DNA from: Rhodospirillaceae bacterium bin65
GTDB lineage: Bacteria; Pseudomonadota; Alphaproteobacteria; Bin65
Assembly (NCBI GenBank): GCA_002238725.1
Contig: MPMX01000012.1
Coordinates: forward strand, 27,416-91,415
Reading direction: 5' to 3'
Length of the DNA stretch: 64,000 nucleotides
Below are positions 44,156 through 53,116 of the stretch, one piece after another. The position numbers and the translations under genes are program-made. The notes beneath the pieces are model-generated. The model had not been told where the DNA came from, made no database searches, and was given only the letters and a program-made list of their open reading frames with translations. The stretch's first letter is position 1; each line of letters begins with the position of its first letter.

Positions 44156-44443
44156 ATGTCCAAAACCGAACCCATCCATCCGGGCGAACATCTCGCGGAG
44201 TATCTCGACGAACTCGGGATCAGCCAGTATCGGCTCGCGACGGCGATCCGCGTGCCGCCGCGCCGGATCAACGAGATCGTTCACGGCCGCCGCGGCGTGA
44301 CGGCGGATACGGCGCTGCGCATCGGCAAGGCGCTCGGCACGACTCCGGAATTCTGGCTCAATCTCCAGCGGATGTACGATCTGGACGTCGCCAGAAATTC
44401 GACCGACGTCGAGGGTATCGAACCGCTTGTGACGGCGGCCTGA
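44156..44443 (+). CDS. higA: HigA-family antitoxin-like helix-turn-helix protein, no toxin partner
   Basis: A 95-residue HTH_XRE protein of the HigA/VapA type: PIHPGEHLAEYLDELGISQY and RLATAIRVPPRRINEIVHGR, then DTALRIGKALGTTPEFWLNL. HigA normally follows higB; upstream here is only the inverted repeat at 43987-44092 and about 60 bases with no HigB motif. It may be an orphan antitoxin kept as a DNA-binding regulator. It precedes the amidohydrolase by 44 bases on the same strand and could control it (inference). Confidence 0.88.
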   Translation: MSKTEPIHPGEHLAEYLDELGISQYRLATAIRVPPRRINEIVHGRRGVTADTALRIGKALGTTPEFWLNLQRMYDLDVARNSTDVEGIEPLVTAA

Positions 44444-44487
44444 CTGCCGGTACTTTTCGGACTCGCAACGAGGAGCTTCCCCCCGCC

Positions 44488-45357
44488 ATGTTCGATCCGG
44501 ATACCGTCGCCGCCATCGATATCCATACCCACGCCGAGGAGCCGTGCGGCACCCATGCCGACGACGGCTATGCCGAGTTCCAGGCCGGGATGCAGAAATA
44601 CTTCCGGACCGGCCGGGACTGGCCGCCGGCAATTCCCGAGACCGCGGCCTACTTCCGCGAGCGCAACATCGGTGCGGTGATCTTCGCCGTCGACTGCGAG
44701 CGCGAGACCGGCTTCCGGCGCTACGACAACGAGGCGATCGCGGAGGAAGCCGCCAAACATTCGGACATCCTGATCCCCTTCGCCAGCATCGACCCGGCCA
44801 AGGGCAAGGCGGGCGCCCGCGAGGCGCGCCGGCTGGTCGAGCATTTCGGCATGCGCGGCTTCAAGTTCCACCCGACCATGCAGGGCTTCTATCCCAACGA
44901 CCGCAGCGCCTATGTGCTCTACGAGGCGATCGCCGAGGCCGGCGTGCCGGCGCTGTTCCACACCGGCCAGACCGGGGTCGGCTCCGGCATGCCGGGCGGC
45001 ATGGGCATGCGGCTGAAATATTCCAACCCGATGTATCTGGACGATGTCGCGGTGGATTTCCCGGAGATGACCATCGTCCTCGCCCACCCCTCCTTCCCGT
45101 GGCAGGAAGAGGCGCTCTCGGTCGCGAACCACAAGCCGAACGTCTATATCGACCTCTCCGGCTGGTCGCCGAAATACTTCCCGCCGATCCTGGTGCGCTA
45201 CGCCAATTCTCTGCTGCGCCACAAGGTGCTGTTCGGCTCCGACTGGCCCGCCATCACCCCCGACCGCTGGCTTGCGGATTTCGAAACCCTCGACATAAAA
45301 GAGGAAGTCAAGCCGCTGATATTGAAGGAAAATGCGCGGAAGGTTCTGGGGATTTGA
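44488..45357 (+). CDS. Amidohydrolase-2 family protein (metal-dependent, decarboxylase-like)
   Basis: A 289-residue TIM-barrel protein. The metal motif is AIDIHTHAEEP; RGFKFHPTMQGFYPNDRS, FHTGQTGVGSG, IVLAHPSFPWQEEAL and LFGSDWPAITPDRWL are typical of the ACMSD / gamma-resorcylate decarboxylase group, which acts on aromatic acids by non-oxidative decarboxylation or hydrolysis. GAGGAG lies about 12 bases before the ATG. The position in front of a demethylase and an HCCA-isomerase-like gene fits aromatic acid turnover, but the reaction is not fixed. Confidence 0.87.
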   Translation: MFDPDTVAAIDIHTHAEEPCGTHADDGYAEFQAGMQKYFRTGRDWPPAIPETAAYFRERNIGAVIFAVDCERETGFRRYDNEAIAEEAAKHSDILIPFASIDPAKGKAGAREARRLVEHFGMRGFKFHPTMQGFYPNDRSAYVLYEAIAEAGVPALFHTGQTGVGSGMPGGMGMRLKYSNPMYLDDVAVDFPEMTIVLAHPSFPWQEEALSVANHKPNVYIDLSGWSPKYFPPILVRYANSLLRHKVLFGSDWPAITPDRWLADFETLDIKEEVKPLILKENARKVLGI

Positions 45358-45429
45358 GGCGCGGTGGCCGAAACGGTAGCATTGGCAGCTTCGGGCGCTG
45401 GAATTGAATCTTTGAATACCCTTTCCGTG

Positions 45430-45515
45430 CCACGCCGGACTTGATCCGGCGTCCAGAACCGGCCCGAAAGACCTGCGTATGTGGCTCTGGGCCCCGGATC
45501 AGGTCCGGGGCGACA
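45430..45515. repeat. Composite inverted repeat, CACCCCGG family, copy 2
   Basis: CCACGCCGGACTTGATCCGG at the left and CCCCGGATCAGGTCCGGGGC at the right, each locally palindromic and complementary to each other in part. It fills much of the 342-base gap between the amidohydrolase and the HCCA-isomerase-like gene; the rest of that gap shows no gene. Confidence 0.6.
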
Positions 45516-45699
45516 ATCGTTTTGGAATTTTCGATGGTGTTGCGCCGTTGAACAGGCATGTTCCCGCCTACGCTCTTCAGTGCGCCGCTGCCGGTTCGAC
45601 ATCCGGCACCGTCCGTGGCATTTTTACCGTTCTTCCCGACTACAGTGGCGGTCCGATTGCGGCCGGCGCCCTATTCTCGAACGACTTACCGCTGGAACC

Positions 45700-46302
45700 A
45701 TGACGGCTGCGCCCGAACTCACCGTCTATATCGACGTCAAGAGTCCCTATGCCTATCTCGCCATGGAGCCGACCCGGGTGCTGGCGGCGGAATTCGGCAT
45801 CGCCCCGGTCTGGAAGCCCTACACACTGGAAATCCCGGACTTCCTGGGCGCGGTCAAGACCCGCAACGCGCATCAGTGGCGCAGGGTCCGCTACGCCTAC
45901 ATGGACGCACGGCGGATCGCCAACACGCGCAGGCTGACCGTGCTCGGCCCGCAGAAGATCTTCGACAGCTCCATCGTCCATATCGGCATGCTGCGCGCCC
46001 AGGACCACGGCCGTTTCGAGCCCTATATCGACCGCGTGTTCCTGCGCTTCTGGAAACGCGAACTGGAGATCGGGGATCCGGCCGCGGTCGCCGCGGTGCT
46101 GGAGGAAGCCGGCGTGACGGCGGACGGCTTCGCCGAATGGGCGCAGGGCGAGGGACGCCGGCGCCACGATGCGCTGTGCCGGGAGGCCGAGGAACTCGGC
46201 GTGTTCGGCGTGCCGACCTTCATCTTCCGGGATGAACTGTTCTGGGGCAGCGAGCGCCTGGACATGCTGCGCGACCGGATCGGGGAAACGCTGGCGGCGT
46301 AA
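45700..46302 (+). CDS. DsbA-family protein, 2-hydroxychromene-2-carboxylate isomerase-like
   Basis: A 200-residue kappa-class thioredoxin-fold protein. VYIDVKSPYAYLAMEPTRVL corresponds to the active-site entry of HCCA isomerases (Ser in place of Cys), and VFGVPTFIFRDELFWGSERL is the cis-proline loop typical of the group. Such enzymes use glutathione to isomerise ring-fission products of polycyclic or other aromatics. The ATG at 45700 is chosen; the frame is open upstream through the repeat. The aromatic context of the neighbours fits, but the true substrate is unknown. Confidence 0.85.
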   Translation: MTAAPELTVYIDVKSPYAYLAMEPTRVLAAEFGIAPVWKPYTLEIPDFLGAVKTRNAHQWRRVRYAYMDARRIANTRRLTVLGPQKIFDSSIVHIGMLRAQDHGRFEPYIDRVFLRFWKRELEIGDPAAVAAVLEEAGVTADGFAEWAQGEGRRRHDALCREAEELGVFGVPTFIFRDELFWGSERLDMLRDRIGETLAA

Positions 46303-46421
46303 GGGGCTTTTGCGTCCGGGCGCGTCTGCAGCCTTACCAAACTTGCCCGCGCGGCGGCGCCTGCTCTATGGAAGGCGCGCCACGGCCCGGCCGGGGCACA
46401 CACGAAGAGAGGGAACGCCAG

Positions 46422-47786
46422 ATGACCGTCCGGTCGCTCGAAGACAAGATCCAGTCGGTTGGAAACCCGGTCGACATGCTGCGCAACGCTGCGGCGGGCC
46501 CGTACCAGTTTCCGATCCAGTCCGAGTTCTCCAACTGGCGCGACGAGCAGGAAGCCTGGCGCCGGACCGCCGTCCTGTTCGACCAGTCGTTCCACATGAC
46601 GGATCTCTACGTCGAGGGGCCGGACACCCGCCGGCTGGTCGAGAGCATCACCGCCAACGCGGCGACCAACTGGCGCCGCAACGTGGCCAAGCAGTTCGTC
46701 GCCTGCACGCCGAGCGGCTATTTCGTCGGCGACGCGATCCTGTTCATTCTCGAAGAGAACAGGGTCAACATCGTGAACAAGCCGATCACGCGCAACTGGG
46801 TCGTCTATCACGCCGAACAGGGCGGCTTCGACGTCGAACTGACCACCGACGACCGGGCGCTCGACAACCGCGGCCGCCGGCTGGGCTACCGCTTCGAAGT
46901 CCAGGGCCCGAACGCCTGGGCGATCCTCGAAAAGGTCAACGGCGGTCCGATAGAAGGGATCAAATTCTTCCGCATGGGGGAGATAAACGTGGCCGGCCGC
47001 CGGGTCCGCGCGCTGCGTCACGGCATGGCCGGCGAAGCCGGGCTGGAGTTGTTCGGCCCCTTCGAGGACCACGGCCTCATCAGGGACACGCTGCTGGAAG
47101 CAGGACAGGAATTCGGATTGCTGCCTGCCGGATCGAGAACCTATTCGACCGTCGCGCACGAGAGCGGATGGTTCCCCTCGCCGATGCCGGCGATCTATTC
47201 CGGCGAGGATTTGAAGGCGTACCGGCAATGGCTGCCGGCCGACGGCTTCGAGGCCTCGATCTCGCTCGGCGGCAGCCTCGTCAGCTCCGATATCGAGGAC
47301 TACTACCTGACGCCCTGGGACCTGGGATACGGCCACATTGTGAAGTTCGACCACGACTACATCGGCCGGAGCGCGCTGGAAGCGATGCAGGACCGCCCCC
47401 ACAAGCGCAAGATGACGCTGCGCTGGGACAAGGACGACGTGGTGCGCGTGTTCGCCAGCCTGCTCAGCGAAGGCGACCGGTTCAAGTATCTGGATATCCC
47501 CGCCTCCCACTACGCCACCCTGCCCTACGACCTGGTGACCCACGAGGGGCGGCCTGCCGGCATATCCCATTACCCGGTCTACAGCTCCAACGTGCGCGCC
47601 TGGATCTCGCTGGCGCTGCTCGACGAGGCCGCGGCCCGGCCCGGCGCCGAAGTCAGCGTGCTCTGGGGCGAACCCGAGGGCGGCACCGCCAAGCCCACCG
47701 TCGAGCGCCACGTCCAGACCGAAATCCGCGCCACGGTCGAGCCCTGCCCGATCTCCGTTACCGCGCGGACGGACTATCGGGCCTGA
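46422..47786 (+). CDS. Tetrahydrofolate-dependent aromatic O-demethylase-like protein (LigM/DesA type, GcvT fold)
   Basis: A 454-residue aminomethyltransferase-fold protein. The N-terminus (QSVGNPVDMLRNAAAGPYQF, then PIQSEFSNWRDEQEAWRRTA and LFDQSFHMTDLYVEGPD) is that of the vanillate/syringate demethylases LigM and DesA rather than of GcvT. LRHGMAGEAGLELFGPFED is the folate-site region. These enzymes move a methoxy methyl to tetrahydrofolate. AGAGAGGGA precedes the ATG at 46422; an in-frame ATG at 46368 is less likely. With vanillate as substrate the product protocatechuate would feed the pca operon at 59.7-63.6 kb (inference). Confidence 0.8.
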   Translation: MTVRSLEDKIQSVGNPVDMLRNAAAGPYQFPIQSEFSNWRDEQEAWRRTAVLFDQSFHMTDLYVEGPDTRRLVESITANAATNWRRNVAKQFVACTPSGYFVGDAILFILEENRVNIVNKPITRNWVVYHAEQGGFDVELTTDDRALDNRGRRLGYRFEVQGPNAWAILEKVNGGPIEGIKFFRMGEINVAGRRVRALRHGMAGEAGLELFGPFEDHGLIRDTLLEAGQEFGLLPAGSRTYSTVAHESGWFPSPMPAIYSGEDLKAYRQWLPADGFEASISLGGSLVSSDIEDYYLTPWDLGYGHIVKFDHDYIGRSALEAMQDRPHKRKMTLRWDKDDVVRVFASLLSEGDRFKYLDIPASHYATLPYDLVTHEGRPAGISHYPVYSSNVRAWISLALLDEAAARPGAEVSVLWGEPEGGTAKPTVERHVQTEIRATVEPCPISVTARTDYRA

Positions 47787-47827
47787 CCGCCGGCCCCGCG
47801 GCTGCGCCTTCTTCCGGAACGCCGCCC

Positions 47828-49066
47828 GTGACCTACGCACCGCCCGCCAGCGCCCTGCCCGCCGAGCCGCCGTCGCGCCGCAAATACGACGTCGTCATCG
47901 TCGGCGGTGCGATGTACGGCTCTTCGATCGCCTGGTGGCTCGCGCGCAATCCGGATTTCGACGGTTCCGTGCTCGTCGTGGAGCGCAACCCGAGCTACGA
48001 ATTCTGCTCGACGGCGCATACCAACAGCTGCATGCGCCAGCAGTTTTCCAGCGCGATCAATGTCCGGGTCTCGCAGTTCGCCGCCGAATTCGTGAAGAAT
48101 TTCCGCGCCTGGATGGACGGCGACCCCCGGGTGCCGGACGTCGCCCTGGTCAGCACCGGCTACCTGTATCTGGCCGATACCGAAGAGTTCGCGGCGACTC
48201 TGCGGGAGGCGCAGAAAATCCAGGCGGCCTGCGGCGCCGGCACGCGGCACATGACGCGGGCGGAGATTGCCGCCGAATACCCGTTCTACAATCTCGACGG
48301 CATCGTTGCCGCCAACCACAACCCGGTCGACGAAGGCTTCTTCGAGGGCGCGACCCTGTTCGAATGGTGGCGGCGCAATGCAAGAGAGCGCGGCGCCGAG
48401 TTTATCGCCAACGAAGTCGTTGCGATGACGCTGAACGCGGCCGGCACGGCGGTTGACAGCATCACGCTGAAATCCGGCGAAAAAATCGCCTGCGGCACGG
48501 TGGTCAACGCCTCGGGGCCGCGGGCGGCACGGACGGCCCGGATGGCCGGGATCGCGGATCTGCCGGTCGAGCCGCGCAAGCGCTTCAGCTATGTCTTCGC
48601 CGCAGAAAGGCCCCTGGACCGGCCGATGCCGCTGACCATCAACCCGTCGGGCGTGCATGTCCGGTCGGACGGCGCCAACTATCTCGCGGGCTGCGGCCCG
48701 GCGGAAGACCCGCCGGTCGATCCCGACGATTTCGTCGAGGACCACAGCCTGTGGGAAAGCAGGGTCTGGCCGGCGCTGATGGCGCGGATTCCGCAGTTCG
48801 ACGCGCTGCGGTTGCTCAACTCGTGGGCCGGCCACTACGCTTTCAACACCTTCGACCACAACGCGATCCTCGGGCCGCATACGAAGGTCGCCAATGTCAT
48901 CTTCGCCAACGGCTTTTCCGGCCACGGCTTCCAGCAATCGCCGGCAATGGGCCGCGGCACCGCGGAATGGATCCTCTACGGCGGATTCCGGGCCATCGAC
49001 CTCAGCCCGTTCCTGTACCGGCGCATCCCGGAAGGCCGCCCGTTCGTCGAAAGCGCGGTGATCTAG
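47828..49066 (+). CDS. FAD-dependent oxidoreductase, DAO family
   Basis: A 412-residue flavoprotein. The dinucleotide fold is YDVVIVGGAMYGSSIAWWLA near residue 20; the second conserved site is NASGPRAARTARMAGI and the C-terminal FAD motif is ILGPHTKVANVIFANGFSGH followed by GFQQSPAMGRGTAEWI. Relatives oxidise N-methyl amino acids (sarcosine, dimethylglycine) and similar amines. The start is a GTG at 47828; no ATG lies between the previous stop and the fold. Gene spacing of 41 bases to the demethylase suggests co-transcription, so it may work in the same C1 pathway. Confidence 0.85.
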   Translation: MTYAPPASALPAEPPSRRKYDVVIVGGAMYGSSIAWWLARNPDFDGSVLVVERNPSYEFCSTAHTNSCMRQQFSSAINVRVSQFAAEFVKNFRAWMDGDPRVPDVALVSTGYLYLADTEEFAATLREAQKIQAACGAGTRHMTRAEIAAEYPFYNLDGIVAANHNPVDEGFFEGATLFEWWRRNARERGAEFIANEVVAMTLNAAGTAVDSITLKSGEKIACGTVVNASGPRAARTARMAGIADLPVEPRKRFSYVFAAERPLDRPMPLTINPSGVHVRSDGANYLAGCGPAEDPPVDPDDFVEDHSLWESRVWPALMARIPQFDALRLLNSWAGHYAFNTFDHNAILGPHTKVANVIFANGFSGHGFQQSPAMGRGTAEWILYGGFRAIDLSPFLYRRIPEGRPFVESAVI

Positions 49067-49096
49067 GGCCTGAGGGTCGCGCATCCGCCCAACATC

Positions 49097-49124
49097 GTAG
49101 AGGAGAGTTAAGACTCTCCCCTAC
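49097..49124. repeat. Palindromic repeat, GTAGGGGAGG family, copy 3
   Basis: GTAGAGGAGAGT and ACTCTCCCCTAC form a slightly decayed inverted repeat. It sits 30 bases after the FAD oxidoreductase. Confidence 0.7.
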
Positions 49125-49164
49125 AGCCTTGCGGCCAAGCGCGAATCGGGGCCGGGCTTACTCG

Positions 49165-49250
49165 GAAGGAGGCGCCTCGATACAGCCCATCGGGCCTACT
49201 CGGGATGTGGGTCAATTGCTGCCTCACCCTCACCCCAGAGTGGCCCGGAA
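49165..49250. repeat. Dispersed repeat, CTCGATA family, partial copy upstream of the MetE-core gene
   Basis: CGCCTCGATACAGCCCATCG, GCCTACTCGGGATG and CCTCACCCTCACCC correspond in part and in opposite order to the element at 50482-50615 on the other side of the MetE-core gene. No coding sequence is seen in this gap. Confidence 0.5.
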
Positions 49251-49348
49251 GAAATCCGGGGCGTTTCGAAGGGCGGGTTTACGCGCGCTGGACCGTTCCG
49301 GCCGGCTCCGTTACCACCTTCGCTACCGGCGCCGAAGGAGCCCAAGCC

Positions 49349-50479
49349 ATGAAACCGCCGTTCCGCGCCGATCATGTCGGCAGCTTGCTGCGTCCGGAAT
49401 CGCTGCTCGACTCGCGCGCGCGCTGGAAGGACGAAGCATTGAGCGCTGACGAGTTGCGGCTGCGCGAAGACGCTGCGATTGCAGAGGTGGTGAAGAAACA
49501 GGAGGCAATCGGCCTGAAGGCCGTCACCGACGGCGAATACCGCCGCGAGAGCTTCCATTTCGACTTTATCAGCCGGATCGGCGGGATCGAGACCAACTTC
49601 ACTATCGGCCGCGCCATCCTCCAGGGCGAGAAGACGAAACGGGGCGGCGAGAAGCAGGCGCCGCTAACGGTCGATGTGGTCGGCCGCATGTCCCGGCCGG
49701 CCGCCGGCATCGAAGTCGGGAATTTCAGGTATCTCAAGTCCCGGGCCGGGCCGGACTCGACCCCGAAAGTGACCATGCCGTCGCCGACCATGACGCATTT
49801 CCGCGGCGGCCGGGATGCGATCGACCGCGACGCCTATCCGGAAATGGGAGATTTCTTCGCCGACCTGGCGCGCCTGTATCGCGAGGAAATCGCGGACCTG
49901 GCCGAGGCCGGCTGCCGCTATATCCAGTTCGACGACACCAACCTGGCCTATCTGTGCGACAGCAAGATGCGCGCGGACGCCAGGGCGCGCGGGGAAGACC
50001 CCGACGAGTTGCCGCGCACCTACGCCGCGCTGATAAACGCCTGCATCGCGGACCGGCCGCCGGACATGGCCGCCTGCGTGCATCTGTGCCGTGGCAATGC
50101 CCGCAGCCTGTGGTTCGCCGGGGGCGACTACGAGCCGATCGCCGACCATTTGTTCAACCTGACGGAGGTCGACGGCTTCTTCCTCGAATACGACGACGAA
50201 CGCTCCGGCGGCTTCGCGCCGCTGCGCTATGTGCCGAAGGGCAACAAGAAAATCGTGCTCGGCCTCGTGACGTCGAAGCGCGGCGAGATGGAGAGCCGCG
50301 ACGAACTCAAGCGCCGGATCGAGGAAGCCTCGGCCCATGTCGACCTCGACCAGCTCTGCCTGTCGCCCCAGTGCGGCTTTTCCTCCAACGCCATCGGCAA
50401 CCTGATCGGCGAACAGGAACAGTTCGACAAGCTGGCGATGATCGTCGACCTGGCGCAGGAGGTGTGGGGCACGGCGTGA
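49349..50479 (+). CDS. Core-MetE-like methyltransferase (cobalamin-independent methionine synthase C-terminal family)
   Basis: A 376-residue protein equal to the catalytic half of MetE. DHVGSLLRPESLLDSRARW is the entry; the zinc ligands are expected in CVHLCRGN and LSPQCGFSS and both are present, with the Glu of FFLEYDDE between them. RYIQFDDTNLAYLCD is also conserved. It lacks the N-terminal folate half of full MetE. GAAGGAG precedes the ATG at 49349. Such core proteins may use simple methyl donors, so the adjacent demethylase and flavoprotein could supply or share the methyl group (inference). Confidence 0.85.
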   Translation: MKPPFRADHVGSLLRPESLLDSRARWKDEALSADELRLREDAAIAEVVKKQEAIGLKAVTDGEYRRESFHFDFISRIGGIETNFTIGRAILQGEKTKRGGEKQAPLTVDVVGRMSRPAAGIEVGNFRYLKSRAGPDSTPKVTMPSPTMTHFRGGRDAIDRDAYPEMGDFFADLARLYREEIADLAEAGCRYIQFDDTNLAYLCDSKMRADARARGEDPDELPRTYAALINACIADRPPDMAACVHLCRGNARSLWFAGGDYEPIADHLFNLTEVDGFFLEYDDERSGGFAPLRYVPKGNKKIVLGLVTSKRGEMESRDELKRRIEEASAHVDLDQLCLSPQCGFSSNAIGNLIGEQEQFDKLAMIVDLAQEVWGTA

Positions 50480-50481
50480 CC

Positions 50482-50615
50482 GGCTTCGGTCGGCCCTTCG
50501 ATAGGCCGCCTGCGGCGGCTACTCAGGGTGAGGAGAAGGAGTAGCTCAAGGTAATCGACAAGAACAAATACCCTCATCCCGAGTAGGCGCGCCAGCGCCG
50601 TATCGAGGGACCGGC
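50482..50615. repeat. Dispersed inverted repeat, CTCGATA family
   Basis: Left part CGGCCCTTCGATAGGCCGCC and CTACTCAGGGTGAGG; right part CCCTCATCCCGAGTAG and GCCGTATCGAGGGACCG. The two halves are inverted copies around an AT-richer centre (50545-50570). It fills the gap between the MetE-core gene and the convergent mltG. Confidence 0.65.
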
Positions 50616-50626
50616 CGCCGCCCCGC

Positions 50627-51622
50627 CTACCGCTTCCCCTCCCGCTCCAGCTTGCGGCGGATCTGCCGCCATTTGCGCATCGCCTTCAGGTGCTGCCGGT
50701 AAGTCTTTGAAAAGACGTGACCGCCGGTGCCGTCGGCGACGAAATAGAGGTCGTCATGCTCCATCGGATGGACGGCGGCTTCAATCGCCTTGCGGCCGGG
50801 ATTGGCGATCGGCGTCGGCGGCAGGCCGAAATGGACATAAGTATTCCACCTGTGGGGTTTCTTGAGGTCCTTGCGCAGCAGGCGGCGGCCCAGCGGCGCC
50901 TTGCCTCCGGTCAGGCCGTAGATCACCGTCGGGTCGGTCTCCAGCTTCATGCCCTTGCGCAGCCGGTTGATGAAGACGCCGGCGATGCGCGCCCGCTCGC
51001 CCGCCTTGCCGGTTTCCTTTTCCACGATCGACGCCAGGATCAGCGCCTCGCCTTTCCAGCGCAGCGGCAGGTTCGGGTCCCGGCCCGCCCAGGCCCGGTC
51101 CAGCGCCTCGTCCATGGCGGCCTGCATGCGCCGCACGATGGCGTCGCGGCTCTCGCCCCTGGCGAACAGGTAGGTGTCGGGCATCAACGCGCCCTCGGCA
51201 GGCTTCAGCGTGGCCGGCCCGCTCAGGCCCGGCGCCTGCCCGATGCGCTCCAGCACCTGCCGGGTCGTCAGGCCCTCCGGCACGGTCAGGCGGCGCAGCA
51301 CCGTGCGGCCGGCAATGACGATGCCCAGCGCTTCGCGCTGGCTGACCCGCGGCGGAAAGCGGTATTCGCCGGCCTTGATCCGCCGGTCCGCGCCGAGGAT
51401 CTGCGCCCAGATCCGGAACAGGGCCGGATGCCGGATGACGCCGGCTTCCGTCATCTCCCGGATCACCCGGTCCATGCCGACGCCCTTCGGCACGTCGATG
51501 GACGCGGCGGCCGGCAGCGGCCCCGGTCTGGTGAAGATATGGAAGGCATAGCCGACCGCGCCCGCCGCCAGAAGGATCGACAGAGCCAGGACCGCCACGG
51601 CCCATGTCAGGGTGCGCACCAT
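50627..51622 (-). CDS. mltG: Endolytic murein transglycosylase MltG
   Basis: A 331-residue inner-membrane enzyme that cuts nascent glycan strands. One N-terminal helix (TWAVAVLALSILLAAGAVGY) anchors it; a LysM-like part follows (about 40-105) and then the YceG/MltG fold with EGALMPDTYLFARGESRD, the catalytic Glu in LILASIVEKETGKAGERARI, and FINRLRKGMKLETDPTVIYG. The C-terminal HPMEHDDLYFVADGTGGHVF is typical. It lies 39 bases behind fabF, the normal order. Confidence 0.94.
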   Translation of the reverse strand: MVRTLTWAVAVLALSILLAAGAVGYAFHIFTRPGPLPAAASIDVPKGVGMDRVIREMTEAGVIRHPALFRIWAQILGADRRIKAGEYRFPPRVSQREALGIVIAGRTVLRRLTVPEGLTTRQVLERIGQAPGLSGPATLKPAEGALMPDTYLFARGESRDAIVRRMQAAMDEALDRAWAGRDPNLPLRWKGEALILASIVEKETGKAGERARIAGVFINRLRKGMKLETDPTVIYGLTGGKAPLGRRLLRKDLKKPHRWNTYVHFGLPPTPIANPGRKAIEAAVHPMEHDDLYFVADGTGGHVFSKTYRQHLKAMRKWRQIRRKLEREGKR

Positions 51623-51661
51623 GCCTTCCCGCCCGAGGTTTGTGCTCCGGGGGCTCCGGGT

Positions 51662-52951
51662 CTACGGCGCGGCGGCGAACAGCAGAGAGGCGTTGGTGCC
51701 GCCGAAGCCGAAGGAATTCGACAGGGCATGGCGGACCGGCCGCTCTTTCGCCTCGTGCGCCGCAAGGTCGATATCGCAGCCGTCGGACGGATTGTCGAGA
51801 TTGAGCGTCGGCGGCGCGACCTGGTGTTTCAGCGCCAGGATGGAGAAGATCGCCTCGACGCTGCCGGCCGCGCCCAGCAGATGGCCGATCGCCGACTTGG
51901 TCGACGACATGGTCACCTTGTAGGCATGGTCGCCGAACAGCCTCTTGACCGCGCCCAGCTCGATCTCGTCGCCGAGCGGCGTCGAGGTGCCGTGGGCGTT
52001 GATATAGTCGATGTCTTCCAGGTTCAGCTTCGCCCGGCGCACGGCGTTGCGCATGGCGCGGTAGCCGCCGTCTCCGTCCGCGGCCGGCGCGGTGATGTGG
52101 TAGGCGTCGCCGGACAGGCCGTAGCCGACGATCTCGGCATGGATCTCCGCGCCGCGCCGCCTCGCGTGCTCGTATTCCTCGAGGATGACGATGCCGGCGC
52201 CCTCGCCCATCACGAAGCCGTCGCGGTCCCTGTCCCACGGCCGCGAGGCGCGCAGGGGCTCGTCGTTGAAGCGGGTCGACATGGCCCGGGCGGCGCAGAA
52301 ACCGGCCATGCCCAAGCGGCACACCGCCGCTTCGGCGCCGCCGGCGACCATGATGTCGGCATCGTCGAGCATGATCAGGCGTGCGGCGTCGCCGATGGCG
52401 TGGGCGCCGGTCGAGCAGGCCGTGACGACGGAATGGTTGGGCCCCTTGAAACCGTATTTGATCGAGACGTGGCCCGAGGCCTCGTTGATCAGCGCTGAGG
52501 GTATGAAGAAAGGTGAGATGCGGCGCGGACCCCGCTCGTGCAGGACGATCGACCCGTCGTAGATCGTCTCGAGCCCGCCGATGCCCGAGCCGATCAGGAC
52601 GCCGGCGCGGTCGCGCTCTTCTTCTGTCCCGGCGCTCCACCCGGCGTCGGATATCGCCTGTTCCGCCGCCGCGATGGCGTAGACTATGAAATTGTCGATC
52701 TTGCGCAGGTCTTTGCGGGGAATCGTGTCTTCGGCGACAAAGGACGTGACGAAGTCCGGCCCGTTCTCCGGCGCATCTCCGAGGTCCGGACGCAGCAACT
52801 GGCCGGCGACCCGGCACGTCAGGTCGGACACGTCGAAGCGCGATACCGACCGGATGCCGGAGCGGCCGGCGACGAGATTGTCCCAGGTCTCGCCGACGGT
52901 CACACCGAGCGGCGTGGTCAGGCCGAGGCCGGTGACGACGACGCGTCTCAT
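51662..52951 (-). CDS. fabF: 3-oxoacyl-[acyl-carrier-protein] synthase II
   Basis: A 429-residue condensing enzyme for elongation of fatty acids. The catalytic Cys is in VVTACSTGAHAIGDA, the two His in INAHGTSTPLGDEIE and KSAIGHLLGAAGSVEA, and the C-terminal glycine-rich motif is NSFGFGGTNAS. The ATG at 52951 (MRRVVVTGLGLTTPLG) is used; an in-frame ATG at 53002 adds an unconserved leader. It lies 165 bases behind acpP. Confidence 0.96.
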   Translation of the reverse strand: MRRVVVTGLGLTTPLGVTVGETWDNLVAGRSGIRSVSRFDVSDLTCRVAGQLLRPDLGDAPENGPDFVTSFVAEDTIPRKDLRKIDNFIVYAIAAAEQAISDAGWSAGTEEERDRAGVLIGSGIGGLETIYDGSIVLHERGPRRISPFFIPSALINEASGHVSIKYGFKGPNHSVVTACSTGAHAIGDAARLIMLDDADIMVAGGAEAAVCRLGMAGFCAARAMSTRFNDEPLRASRPWDRDRDGFVMGEGAGIVILEEYEHARRRGAEIHAEIVGYGLSGDAYHITAPAADGDGGYRAMRNAVRRAKLNLEDIDYINAHGTSTPLGDEIELGAVKRLFGDHAYKVTMSSTKSAIGHLLGAAGSVEAIFSILALKHQVAPPTLNLDNPSDGCDIDLAAHEAKERPVRHALSNSFGFGGTNASLLFAAAP

Positions 52952-53116
52952 CGTCCGTGCCGTTCGGCCGGGCGGGTCAGATCGGGCCACCGCGGCCGGC
53001 ACTGCAGCGGCTGTTGCGGCGCCGGAGCGGCCGGATGTGCGAGATTCCGGAGCTTGACGGTCATCCGCCGGTCCCCATCGGAATATCGGGGGGCGGCGCT
53101 GGGCATCGTTCCGCGA

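Noticed and set aside
46169..47827. Fusion of the FAD oxidoreductase with 550 upstream residues
   Set aside because: The upstream part is out-of-frame translation of the demethylase gene; the flavoprotein fold starts right after the GTG at 47828.
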